This document shows, one piece after another, positions 1 through 6,837 of a stretch of DNA of 22,809 bases (within the stretch, counting starts at the first letter, position 1; every line of letters starts with the position of its first letter). The position numbers were made by a program, and so were the translations under genes. The notes beneath the pieces are model-generated. The model searched no databases and was not told the origin of the DNA. It saw only the letters and a list, made by a program, of their open reading frames with translations. The DNA comes from Eubacteriales bacterium (GTDB lineage: Bacteria; Bacillota; Clostridia; Oscillospirales; CAG-382), in NCBI GenBank assembly GCA_028701715.1, contig JAQVQF010000008.1, forward strand, positions 1-22,809, in the 5' to 3' direction.

Positions 1-77
1 GCACCGGCATGAAGATGTATAGAGACGTCGAAATCGATACCGGAGCCAAATATGAAGGAATATATGGTGGCGAATAA
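1..77 (+). CDS. rpoC: RNA polymerase beta' subunit, C-terminal end (partial)
   Basis: Reading from base 3, the frame stays open for 24 codons to a TAA at 75-77 and begins TGMKMYRDVEIDTG. Firmicute beta' subunits end in a similar way, with PAGTGM followed by YR and a short acidic or variable tail. The rest of the gene lies before the window. Its place just ahead of rpsL is the usual rpoBC-str junction. I see no intrinsic terminator between its stop and the rpsL promoter, so some read-through into the str genes is possible. The identification rests on a short tail plus synteny. Confidence 0.8.
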   Translation, partial: TGMKMYRDVEIDTGAKYEGIYGGE

Positions 78-131
78 ACAAAAATGACGGAAGTCGAGTG
101 ATATTTTCGGTTATATTTTAACATCATGCTA

Positions 132-160
132 TTGACTTGGTCGATAGTTTGATATATAAT
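132..160 (+). promoter_or_regulatory. Sigma-A type promoter of rpsL/str genes
   Basis: A -35 box TTGACT (132-137) and a perfect -10 box TATAAT (155-160) are separated by 17 bp. Transcription would begin near 167, leaving about 30 nt of leader before the rpsL start at 197. The promoter lies about 55 bp behind the rpoC stop, so the str genes can be transcribed independently of rpoBC. Confidence 0.8.
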
Positions 161-196
161 CAAAACGTTGTGAAAAAATCAGAAAGGAGGAACAAA

Positions 197-613
197 ATGC
201 CTACATTCAATCAATTGGTAAAGCAAGGCAGAAAGACGGCGACCTATAAGTCCAAATCTCCCGCTCTCATGAAATCGGTCAACTCATTAAAGAATATCTC
301 TATTGAGCTTCCCGCTCCCCAGAAACGCGGAGTATGTACGAAAGTCACCATCAAGACACCGAAGAAACCTAACTCGGCGCAGAGAAAAGTCGCGAGAGTC
401 AGACTCACCAACGGAATCGAAGTATGGTCATACATTCCCGGCATCGGTCATAACCTTCAGGAACACTCCGTGGTGCTGGTAAGAGGCGGAAGAGTCAAAG
501 ATCTGCCCGGCGTACGTTACCATACCGTTCGCGGTACTCTGGATACCCAGGGTGTGGCGAAGAGAAATCAGAGCCGTTCCAAATACGGTGTAAAAGTTCA
601 AAAGAAGAAGTAA
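197..613 (+). CDS. rpsL: 30S ribosomal protein S12
   Basis: S12 of the small subunit decoding centre, 138 aa, a normal length for Firmicutes. The start MPTFNQLVKQGRK is typical and sits behind AAAGGAGG at 183-190; an earlier in-frame start would lack a ribosome binding site and would begin inside the promoter. The conserved segments TPKKPNS and VKDLPGVRYH are intact. The lysines at the two classic streptomycin-resistance positions are wild type, and the aspartate of KDLPG, which is methylthiolated in many bacteria, is present. It is the first gene of the str group, with its own promoter just upstream, followed by a long gap before rpsG. Confidence 0.97.
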   Translation: MPTFNQLVKQGRKTATYKSKSPALMKSVNSLKNISIELPAPQKRGVCTKVTIKTPKKPNSAQRKVARVRLTNGIEVWSYIPGIGHNLQEHSVVLVRGGRVKDLPGVRYHTVRGTLDTQGVAKRNQSRSKYGVKVQKKK

Positions 614-667
614 TCATTACTCATAATTCATCGGTAAAACGAAAAAAATAAGAATATGTTCGTGTCA

Positions 668-765
668 AGAGCGCGATTATTATATATTTATTAAATATAT
701 GTGCTCTTCGGCACTGACGGGATTTATTTTCGAGTACCTGTGAACTCATCAGGCCGTAAACGGCC
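668..765 (+). promoter_or_regulatory. Structured rpsL-rpsG intergenic region, possible S7 translational operator
   Basis: The 174-nt gap between rpsL and rpsG holds two hairpins. The first has arms AGAGCGC (668-674) and GTGCTCT (701-707) enclosing a perfect inverted repeat, ATATATTTA (682-690) and TAAATATAT (692-700). The second is GGCCG-TAAA-CGGCC (752-765), ending 7 nt before the rpsG ribosome binding site. In E. coli the S12-S7 intercistronic region is where S7 represses its own translation. I infer a similar role here from position and folding only; no S7-binding motif was identified. Confidence 0.35.
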
Positions 766-787
766 GTTAATGAAGGAGGGAAGAAAA

Positions 788-1258
788 GTGCCTAGAAGAG
801 TGCATGGTTTCAAAAGAGAAGTCCTGCCGGATCCCGTATATAATTCCGCTTTGGTAACAAAGCTTATAAACAACATTATGTACGACGGCAAAAAGGGCGT
901 TGCTCAAAAGATTGTTTACGAGGCCTTCGATATTATTAAAACGAAGACCGGTACGGATCCTTTGGAGCAGTTCCGTAAGGCTCTCGATAACATTATGCCA
1001 AATCTTGAAGTAAAAGCAGTCCGCCGCGGCGGCGCAAACTATCAGGTTCCAATGGAAGTACGCGCCGACAGAAGACAGACTCTTGGTCTCCGCTGGCTTA
1101 TTACCTATGCCAGAAACAGGAACGACAAGACGATGAGCGAAAGACTTGCTGCCGAACTTATTGACGCGGTCAATAACCTCGGCGGAGCTGTCAAGAAAAA
1201 GGAAGACACTCACAAAATGGCGGACGCCAATAAAGCGTTCGCGCATTATCGCTGGTAA
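788..1258 (+). CDS. rpsG: 30S ribosomal protein S7
   Basis: S7 nucleates assembly of the 30S head and lines the exit site. The protein is 156 aa, the standard length, and begins (M)PRRVHGFKREVLPDP, matching the family N-terminus. The start is GTG at 788, behind GAAGGAGGG at 772-780. An in-frame GTG at 701 would add 29 residues foreign to S7 and has no ribosome binding site. The RNA-binding helices (LVTKLINNIMYDGKK, VRRGGANYQVP) are intact. It lies between rpsL and fusA in the classic str order. A hairpin lies directly before its ribosome binding site. Confidence 0.96.
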   Translation: MPRRVHGFKREVLPDPVYNSALVTKLINNIMYDGKKGVAQKIVYEAFDIIKTKTGTDPLEQFRKALDNIMPNLEVKAVRRGGANYQVPMEVRADRRQTLGLRWLITYARNRNDKTMSERLAAELIDAVNNLGGAVKKKEDTHKMADANKAFAHYRW

Positions 1259-1294
1259 ACAACAGTTCCGCAGATAAAGCGGAAAGGAGATTAT

Positions 1295-3385
1295 ATGCCG
1301 TTAACGGAAAGTTATCCGCTCGATAAAATGCGTAATATTGGTATTATGGCACATATTGACGCGGGAAAAACAACAACAACAGAAAGGATATTGTTTTATA
1401 CCGGAAAAACTCACAAGCTCGGGGAAGTTCACGAAGGCGCCGCTACAATGGACTGGATGGAGCAGGAGCAGAAGCGCGGTATAACCATTACCTCCGCTGC
1501 AACAACCTGCCATTGGAAAGGTCATCGTATAAATATCATCGATACCCCGGGTCATGTGGATTTTACCGTGGAGGTGGAGCGCTCGCTCCGTATTCTTGAC
1601 GGTGCTGTCGCTGTTTTCTGCGCAAAGGGCGGTGTCGAACCTCAATCCGAAACCGTCTGGAGACAAGCGGATAAATATAAAGTGCCCAGAATGGCATATA
1701 TAAACAAGATGGATATTATGGGGGCTAATTTCTACCGTGTTGTCGAAATGATGACCGATCGTTTGAAAAGCAACCCTGTACCCATTCAGCTTCCTATCGG
1801 CGCGGAATCGGATTTTAAGGGTATCATAGACCTTGTCGGAATGAAGGCGTATTTTTACACCGACGACATGGGTATTGATATTGTTGAAACGGAAATTCCC
1901 GACGAATTTAAGGAAATTACGGAAAAATATCGTGTAAACCTTATCGAACATGTGGCGGAATTCGATGACAGCTTATTTGAAAAGTATCTTGACGGGATTG
2001 AAATCGCCGTCGAGGAGCTTAAAAACGCCATACGAAAAGCCACTATAAGCAATAAATTCGTACCCGTACTGTGCGGCACCTCATACAAAAACAAGGGCGT
2101 GCAAAAACTGCTCGACGCCATTGTGGATTATATGCCGTCGCCTGTAGATATTCCCGCCATTATGGGAACAAATCCATACACGGGACAGGAAGAAGAAAGG
2201 CACCCTTCCGAATCGGAGCCTTTTTCCGCGCTCGCTTTTAAAATTATGACCGATCCGTTTGTGGCGGGTAAACTCTGCTATATACGCATCTACTCGGGTA
2301 AAATAAAAAGCGGGGATATGATCTATAATCCCAAAAGCAGAAAAAGAGAACGTCTCGGCCGTGTGGTGCTTATGCATGCAAATCACCGCGAGGAAATCGA
2401 TTCGGTGGGAGCGGGCGAAATCGCAGCCATAATAGCCGCAAAGAATATGACCACGGGTGATACCCTTTGCGACGAAAAGCATCCCATTGTTCTTGAATCG
2501 ATGGAATTCCCCGATCCTGTCATTAGAGTGGCTATCGAACCCAAAACCAAAGCCGGTCAGGAAAAGATGGCGTTGGCTTTGTCGGAACTTGCGGAGGAGG
2601 ATCCCACCTTCAGAAACTATACCGATTCCGACACGGGTCAGACCATTATTGCCGGAATGGGCGAACTTCATCTGGAAATAATAGTTGACAGACTGCTTCG
2701 TGAATTCAGGATAGAAGCAAATGTCGGTAATCCTCAGGTTTCCTACCGTGAAACCATTCGCCGTCAGGCAAAGGCCGACGGTAAATTTATCAGGCAATCC
2801 GGCGGCAAGGGTCAATACGGTCATGTTATACTCACCATAGAACCCAACGAAAAGGGCAAAGGCTTTGAATTTGTTGATAACGTCAGAAACGGGGATATTC
2901 CTTCCGAGTATATTTCGTCTGTCGAAGACGGTATAAAAGGCGCCATGCTTTCGGGCGTGCTTGCCGGTTATAATGTGGTCGATGTGATAGCAAAGCTTGA
3001 GGGCGGTTCCTACCACGAGGTGGACTCATCCGAAATGGCGTTTAAAATTGCCGGTTCCATGGCTTTCCGCGAAGCGATGCAAAAAGCCGACCCGGTCCTC
3101 ACCGAGCCCATAATGCAGGTTAACGTGATATGCCCCGACGAATATATGGGAGACATTATCGGCGACCTGGTATCCCGCCGCGGAAGCATAACGGGTATCG
3201 AGCCCATGAACGGTGTTCAGCAGATTTCGGCATTCGTGCCGCTTTCATGCATGTTCGGTTATGCCACGGATATGAGATCAAAAACCCAGGGACGCGGAGT
3301 ATATTCCATGCAGCCGAGCCACTATTCGGAGGTCCCGAAATCAGTACAGGAGCAAATCTGCAATACCAGGACAAAATCATATTAA
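1295..3385 (+). CDS. fusA: Elongation factor G
   Basis: Translational GTPase that drives tRNA-mRNA translocation and ribosome recycling, 696 aa, full length for EF-G. The G domain shows the P-loop AHIDAGKTTTTER (about residues 19-31), the switch region GITITSAATTC, DTPGHVDF, and NKMD for guanine specificity. Domains II to V follow, with typical motifs such as GQYGHV and the C-terminal GYATDMRSKTQGRG. The start follows AAAGGAG with 5 nt spacing. The gene starts 36 nt after rpsG and is probably cotranscribed with it. No clear terminator separates it from tuf. Confidence 0.97.
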   Translation: MPLTESYPLDKMRNIGIMAHIDAGKTTTTERILFYTGKTHKLGEVHEGAATMDWMEQEQKRGITITSAATTCHWKGHRINIIDTPGHVDFTVEVERSLRILDGAVAVFCAKGGVEPQSETVWRQADKYKVPRMAYINKMDIMGANFYRVVEMMTDRLKSNPVPIQLPIGAESDFKGIIDLVGMKAYFYTDDMGIDIVETEIPDEFKEITEKYRVNLIEHVAEFDDSLFEKYLDGIEIAVEELKNAIRKATISNKFVPVLCGTSYKNKGVQKLLDAIVDYMPSPVDIPAIMGTNPYTGQEEERHPSESEPFSALAFKIMTDPFVAGKLCYIRIYSGKIKSGDMIYNPKSRKRERLGRVVLMHANHREEIDSVGAGEIAAIIAAKNMTTGDTLCDEKHPIVLESMEFPDPVIRVAIEPKTKAGQEKMALALSELAEEDPTFRNYTDSDTGQTIIAGMGELHLEIIVDRLLREFRIEANVGNPQVSYRETIRRQAKADGKFIRQSGGKGQYGHVILTIEPNEKGKGFEFVDNVRNGDIPSEYISSVEDGIKGAMLSGVLAGYNVVDVIAKLEGGSYHEVDSSEMAFKIAGSMAFREAMQKADPVLTEPIMQVNVICPDEYMGDIIGDLVSRRGSITGIEPMNGVQQISAFVPLSCMFGYATDMRSKTQGRGVYSMQPSHYSEVPKSVQEQICNTRTKSY

Positions 3386-3431
3386 ATACTCCCAAAAACC
3401 GGGTTTACGGATTTAATTTTCCGAAAAAGCC

Positions 3432-3459
3432 TTGACTTACGGGAAAAATTTAATATAAT
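3432..3459 (+). promoter_or_regulatory. Sigma-A type promoter of tuf
   Basis: TTGACT (3432-3437) and TATAAT (3454-3459) are separated by 16 bp, in the 129-bp gap between fusA and tuf. The start point would be near 3466, about 50 nt before the tuf start codon. EF-Tu is the most abundant bacterial protein, so a separate promoter behind fusA is expected. Confidence 0.75.
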
Positions 3460-3514
3460 GAACCTATACGTGTAAACAAATAAATTATAATATTATCTAT
3501 TCAGGAGGATAAAA

Positions 3515-4720
3515 ATGGCAAAAGCTAAATTTGAAAGAACAAAGCCGCATGTTAACATCGGTACCATCGGTCACGTTGACCATGGCAAGACAACACTTAC
3601 CGCCGCTATAACAAAAACCCTCTCACTTGCTGATACTTCCATTGAATTTCTGGCTTATGACCAGATCGATAACGCTCCCGAAGAAAAAGCGAGAGGTATA
3701 ACAATCAACACCAGGCATGTTGAATATTCAACCGAGAAGCGTCATTACGCTCACGTTGACTGTCCGGGTCATGCCGACTATGTTAAAAACATGATTACCG
3801 GCGCCGCTCAGATGGACGGAGCAATACTGGTTGTCGCAGCTACCGACGGCCCCATGCAGCAGACCCGTGAACACATACTCCTTGCCCGTCAGGTCGGCGT
3901 TCCCGCTATAGTTGTTTATCTTAACAAGACCGATCTTGTCGACGATGAAGAACTGCTTGAAATAGTGGAAATGGAAGTTCGTGAACTTCTGTCCGAATAC
4001 AACTTCCCCGGCGACGATACACCCATTATACGCGGTTCTTCCCGTGAAGCTCTGCTTTCCGATTCCAAGGATCCCAGCGATCCCGTTTATAATTCAATAC
4101 ATGAACTTATGGATGCGGTTGATAGCTTTATACCCACTCCCGACAGAAAAGCCGATCTTCCCTTCCTTATGCCCGTGGAAGACGTATTCTCTATCACCGG
4201 ACGCGGCACCGTCGCTACGGGCAGAGTTGACCGCGGCACCATAAAGGTTTACGACAATATCGAAATAGTTGGTCTTCAGGAAAAAGCCAGACCTACCGTC
4301 GTTACCGGACTTGAAATGTTCCGTAAGCTGCTTGACTTCGCGGAAGCCGGCGACAACGTGGGCTGTCTGCTCCGCGGTATAGACAAGAGCGAAATCGAAA
4401 GAGGACAGGTTCTTGCAAAGCCCGGCACCATACGCCCGCATACCAAATTCGTGGGTCAGGTCTATGTGCTTACCGAAAAGGAAGGCGGCCGTCATAAACC
4501 CTTCTTTTCCAATTACCGTCCCCAGTTCTATTTCAGAACCACTGACGTTACCGGTGTAATCACCCTTCCCGAAGGCGTTGAAATGTGCCGTCCCGGCGAC
4601 AACGTCGATATGAACGTTGAGCTTATCACTCCCATAGCCATTGAAAAAGGACTTCGTTTCGCTATACGTGAAGGCGGCAAAACCGTCGGTTCCGGCGTTG
4701 TTGTTGATATAACAACTTAA
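3515..4720 (+). CDS. tuf: Elongation factor Tu
   Basis: GTPase that delivers aminoacyl-tRNA to the ribosomal A site, 401 aa. Visible motifs are GHVDHGKT (residues 19-26), GITIN, DCPGHADY (82-89), NKTD (137-140) and the domain II/III segments GRGTVATGRV, GGRHKPFF and FRTTDVTG. Start MAKAKFERTKPHVNIGT lies behind AGGAGG. Two small departures from common EF-Tu are seen: the fourth GTP-binding motif reads NKTD where many bacteria have NKCD, and the fifth reads GSSREAL where GSA-x-x-AL is usual. Residues commonly hit in kirromycin resistance look wild type. An FMN riboswitch begins only 20 nt after the stop. Confidence 0.97.
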   Translation: MAKAKFERTKPHVNIGTIGHVDHGKTTLTAAITKTLSLADTSIEFLAYDQIDNAPEEKARGITINTRHVEYSTEKRHYAHVDCPGHADYVKNMITGAAQMDGAILVVAATDGPMQQTREHILLARQVGVPAIVVYLNKTDLVDDEELLEIVEMEVRELLSEYNFPGDDTPIIRGSSREALLSDSKDPSDPVYNSIHELMDAVDSFIPTPDRKADLPFLMPVEDVFSITGRGTVATGRVDRGTIKVYDNIEIVGLQEKARPTVVTGLEMFRKLLDFAEAGDNVGCLLRGIDKSEIERGQVLAKPGTIRPHTKFVGQVYVLTEKEGGRHKPFFSNYRPQFYFRTTDVTGVITLPEGVEMCRPGDNVDMNVELITPIAIEKGLRFAIREGGKTVGSGVVVDITT

Positions 4721-4740
4721 GTTCTCGTTAAAATTTAATA

Positions 4741-4868
4741 TCGCTTCGGGGCGGGGTGCGATTCCCCACCGGCTGTATAGTCAGCTAACGCAAAACGTGT
4801 TCATGCACGCAATGCGCCGAACGGGTGAAATTCCCGTACCGACGGTAAAGTCCGGATGACAGAAGCGA
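4741..4868 (+). promoter_or_regulatory. FMN riboswitch (RFN element)
   Basis: The aptamer is recognised by its conserved blocks: TTCGGGGCGGGGTG near the start, ATTCCCCACCGGC, GTGAAATTCCCG, ACCGACGGTAAAGTCCGGATG, and a closing P1 helix TCGCTTC (4741-4747) with GAAGCGA (4862-4868). It binds flavin mononucleotide and in Firmicutes usually switches off riboflavin synthesis or uptake. An intrinsic terminator follows 21 nt later, so transcriptional control is likely. Downstream are an unknown gene and ribU, which fits FMN-repressed riboflavin uptake. No strong promoter lies in the 20-nt gap behind tuf. The best candidate is TTGATA (4704-4709) with TAAAAT (4729-4734), at a poor 19-bp spacing. Confidence 0.95.
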
Positions 4869-4889
4869 AAACGTATGTTTATGTTTTCA

Positions 4890-4919
4890 ATGCGCCCCCG
4901 TTTTCGGGGGCGCATTTTT
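4890..4919 (+). terminator. Intrinsic terminator of the FMN riboswitch
   Basis: An 11-bp GC-rich stem, ATGCGCCCCCG (4890-4900) with CGGGGGCGCAT (4905-4915), encloses a TTTT loop and is followed by TTTT(C). It is the expression platform of the upstream FMN aptamer: with FMN bound, transcription should stop here before the 161-aa gene and ribU. The arm sequence CAATGCGCC (4888-4896) also occurs inside the aptamer at 4810-4818, which offers an alternative pairing for the 3' arm. Confidence 0.88.
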
Positions 4920-5020
4920 CACTTTTCAACAAACATTACTAATAATAGTAGTATTACTGGCGGTTGGTCTTAATGGAAACTGTATATACCGACAAAACAA
5001 TAATTTACGGGAGGTTTAAA

Positions 5021-5506
5021 ATGAAAGAGACAGCGGAGCTATTAAACAAAACATATGAAAGTCTTCATATAAGGGCAATGAAGCTGGAAAGCGCGCTTTC
5101 TTCCGGCGGATTTGACTGTTCCTGGGGCTGGTATAACTATTACGGCGCGGATCAAAAAGAAATAAGATATTATCCCTTACCCGTAATTACCGTACATGGA
5201 TTGGGAAATTTATTCCTTGAACTCAACAGCTGCTATTTTACGGCTACATACACCAAAAACGGGCTGCTTTCTCTTGAATTGGAAAAGCTTGCGAGATTGC
5301 ACAGATTTGAAATATATGTCGCGGACGATACGACGCTTACCGTTTTTAATCCCTCGGATGATATATCGGAAATACGCACAAAGGTATTTTCCGTCGGTTG
5401 TGAAAGCTTCGGTATTTGCGTTTATATGCCGTCGGAACAGGATCTTAACTCTGTACGCGAGGTATTGGCGGAATTTCGCGTTCCGGAGGATATGATAGAA
5501 AACTGA
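5021..5506 (+). CDS. Uncharacterised 161-aa protein under FMN riboswitch control
   Basis: I do not recognise this protein. It is a soluble, mildly acidic 161-residue chain with no signal peptide or membrane span. The N-terminal third is helical in character (MKETAELLNKTYESLHIRAM) and is followed by an aromatic patch, CSWGWYNYYGADQKE (33-47). A central stretch, PLPVITVHGLGNLFLELN, looks like beta strands, and the chain ends with an acidic helix (DLNSVREVLAEFRVPEDM). The ATG at 5021 is chosen because GGGAGG lies 6 nt before it; an in-frame start at 4964 lacks one. It is the first gene after the FMN riboswitch terminator and is followed by ribU, so it may be made when FMN is scarce. A role in flavin uptake or use is inferred only from this position. 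Confidence 0.85.
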   Translation: MKETAELLNKTYESLHIRAMKLESALSSGGFDCSWGWYNYYGADQKEIRYYPLPVITVHGLGNLFLELNSCYFTATYTKNGLLSLELEKLARLHRFEIYVADDTTLTVFNPSDDISEIRTKVFSVGCESFGICVYMPSEQDLNSVREVLAEFRVPEDMIEN

Positions 5507-5617
5507 AATAAAATATCGGGCTTTGTGTTTTAATATAACAGAAATTTACTGCAATAGCATTGACCTATAGTCAAACACGAAGCGTTAACATAAAATGGGA
5601 AAGGTATGATTATAAGT

Positions 5618-6196
5618 ATGAAATATGAAAATATAAAGAAGCTGACGGTTATCGCGCTGCTTTCCGGAGTTGCCTTTTTACTGATGGTTTTGGAATTTCC
5701 GATCCCCTTGGTACCGGGATTTTTAAAAATGGATATATCGGAATTTCCCGCGCTGATAGCCGCGTTTATTATGGGTCCTGTCGAAGGTATAGCGGTTTGT
5801 TTTATTAAATGCTGCTTACATCTTACCGTATCTTATTCGGCGGGTGTGGGCGAGCTCGCCAACTTCCTTATCGGCGCCGCTTTTGTCGGTACGGCCGGGC
5901 TTATTTATAAATATAAAAATAATTTTAAAGGGAGTCTGTACGGCTGTATCGCCGGCAGTCTTGTAATGGCGGCTTTAAGCTACCCGATAAATCTGTTTAT
6001 CGTCTACCCCGTCTATTCAAAAATGATACCAGTAGACCAGATAATACAGATGTATAAAGAAATTCTTCCCTCCGTGGGCTCGCTTGAAAGCGCATTGTTT
6101 GTATTCAATGTGCCCTTCACTCTCGTCAAGGGTATTATCGTATCGATCTTAAGCCTGCTTTGCTACAGAAGGCTGAAGCATCTTTATAAATCTTAA
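5618..6196 (+). CDS. ribU: Riboflavin ECF transporter substrate-binding (S) component RibU
   Basis: Integral membrane protein of about 192 aa with five or six hydrophobic segments. It binds riboflavin outside the cell and, with the shared EcfA/A'/T module, imports it. Family hallmarks are FPIPLVPGFLKMDISEFPAL near residues 24-43, the segment GELANFLIGAAF, and a C-terminal VKGIIVSIL followed by a basic tail. No EcfA or EcfT gene is in the window, as expected for a group II ECF transporter. The start is uncertain: AAAGG at 5600-5604 lies 1 nt before an ATG at 5606 and 13 nt before the ATG at 5618. I chose the latter (MKYENIKKLTVIAL). The FMN riboswitch upstream supports the substrate. Confidence 0.9.
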   Translation: MKYENIKKLTVIALLSGVAFLLMVLEFPIPLVPGFLKMDISEFPALIAAFIMGPVEGIAVCFIKCCLHLTVSYSAGVGELANFLIGAAFVGTAGLIYKYKNNFKGSLYGCIAGSLVMAALSYPINLFIVYPVYSKMIPVDQIIQMYKEILPSVGSLESALFVFNVPFTLVKGIIVSILSLLCYRRLKHLYKS

Positions 6197-6368
6197 AAAG
6201 GTCATAATTGTTAACATATCAATGGTATACATTTTATTATCGGCGTTGTAAAATGATAATGACAGATATAACGTTTAGCATTAGCAGCATTAGTTATGAT
6301 ACCATAACAATAACCGTAAGCAAACCGTAATATGGCATTGCGCTAAAATAGAGAGGATGGGCATTATA

Positions 6369-6812
6369 ATGAACGCAGCGTTTTACCTGACTCCGAAATC
6401 AAGCGTGGTTTATCTTTACGGAGATCAAAGTGTTCGGCAGGGGCTTGAGAAAATGAAGAGCCACGGCTATACCGCGGTTCCCGTCATCGACAGAGAGGGA
6501 AAGTATATCGGGGTTGCCGCGGAGGGTGATTTTCTTTGGTTTATGTTTGATCTTGCAAGGAACGGAAACACCGATATAATACGGGATATTAAAAACGCAT
6601 CGGTTCAGGCGGTCATCAATACATATAAATATGAACCGGTATCCGTTAATGTATCGGAAGAAGAGCTGATACTGATGGCTATGAACCAGAATTTTGTACC
6701 CGTCATAGACGACAGGCAAATGTTTATCGGTATAGTAACCAGGCGGTCGATTATATCCAAAATTACAGAAACAAAAGAAATAAAACAACTTAAAAAAGAG
6801 CTTCATCGTTGA
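6369..6812 (+). CDS. Two-CBS-domain protein (CbpB/DarB-like)
   Basis: A 147-aa protein made almost entirely of two CBS domains, about residues 8-57 (SVRQGLEKMKSHGYTAVPVID) and 78-130 (EEELILMAMNQNFVPVID, then FIGIVTRRSII). Stand-alone CBS pairs bind adenine nucleotides; the order and the FIGIVTRR ending resemble Bacillus YkuL/DarB and CbpB, which bind cyclic di-AMP. Binding of that ligand here is an inference. An in-frame ATG at 6357 directly abuts GAGAGG, so the ATG at 6369, 12 nt downstream, is preferred. The last codons and the stop lie inside a terminator stem. The gene is separated from ribU by about 170 bp and may have its own promoter, though none is clear. Confidence 0.85.
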   Translation: MNAAFYLTPKSSVVYLYGDQSVRQGLEKMKSHGYTAVPVIDREGKYIGVAAEGDFLWFMFDLARNGNTDIIRDIKNASVQAVINTYKYEPVSVNVSEEELILMAMNQNFVPVIDDRQMFIGIVTRRSIISKITETKEIKQLKKELHR

Positions 6813-6824
6813 AGCTCTTTTTTT
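6792..6824. terminator. Bidirectional intrinsic terminator overlapping a stop codon
   Basis: The stem AAAAAAGAGCTTCA (6792-6805) pairs with TGAAGCTCTTTTTT, starting at 6810, across a TCGT loop, with seven T on the + strand and a matching T run on the - strand. It serves the CBS gene from the left and the DHHW gene from the right, whose stop is at 6838. The TGA stop of the CBS gene is at 6810-6812, so its last three codons (CTT CAT CGT, plus the GAG before them) form the stem and loop. Confidence 0.9.
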
Positions 6825-6837
6825 CTCGTTATTTCTC

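Noticed and set aside
2081..3016. Long open frame antisense to fusA (311 codons)
   Set aside because: It lies wholly within the fusA coding region, has no ribosome binding site and no recognisable domain. The fusA frame explains it.
4700..4716. Hairpin GTTGTT-GATAT-AACAAC at the end of tuf as a terminator
   Set aside because: Six AT-rich pairs and no T run behind it, so it would not terminate transcription.
5560..5574. Inverted repeat TTGAC-CTATA-GTCAA before ribU
   Set aside because: Arms of only 5 bp in AT-rich DNA and no clear promoter around it; too weak to call an operator.
6293..6308. Inverted repeat GTTATG-ATAC-CATAAC before the CBS gene
   Set aside because: Operator-like in form, but a single short copy with no defined promoter. 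It could occur by chance in this AT-rich gap.
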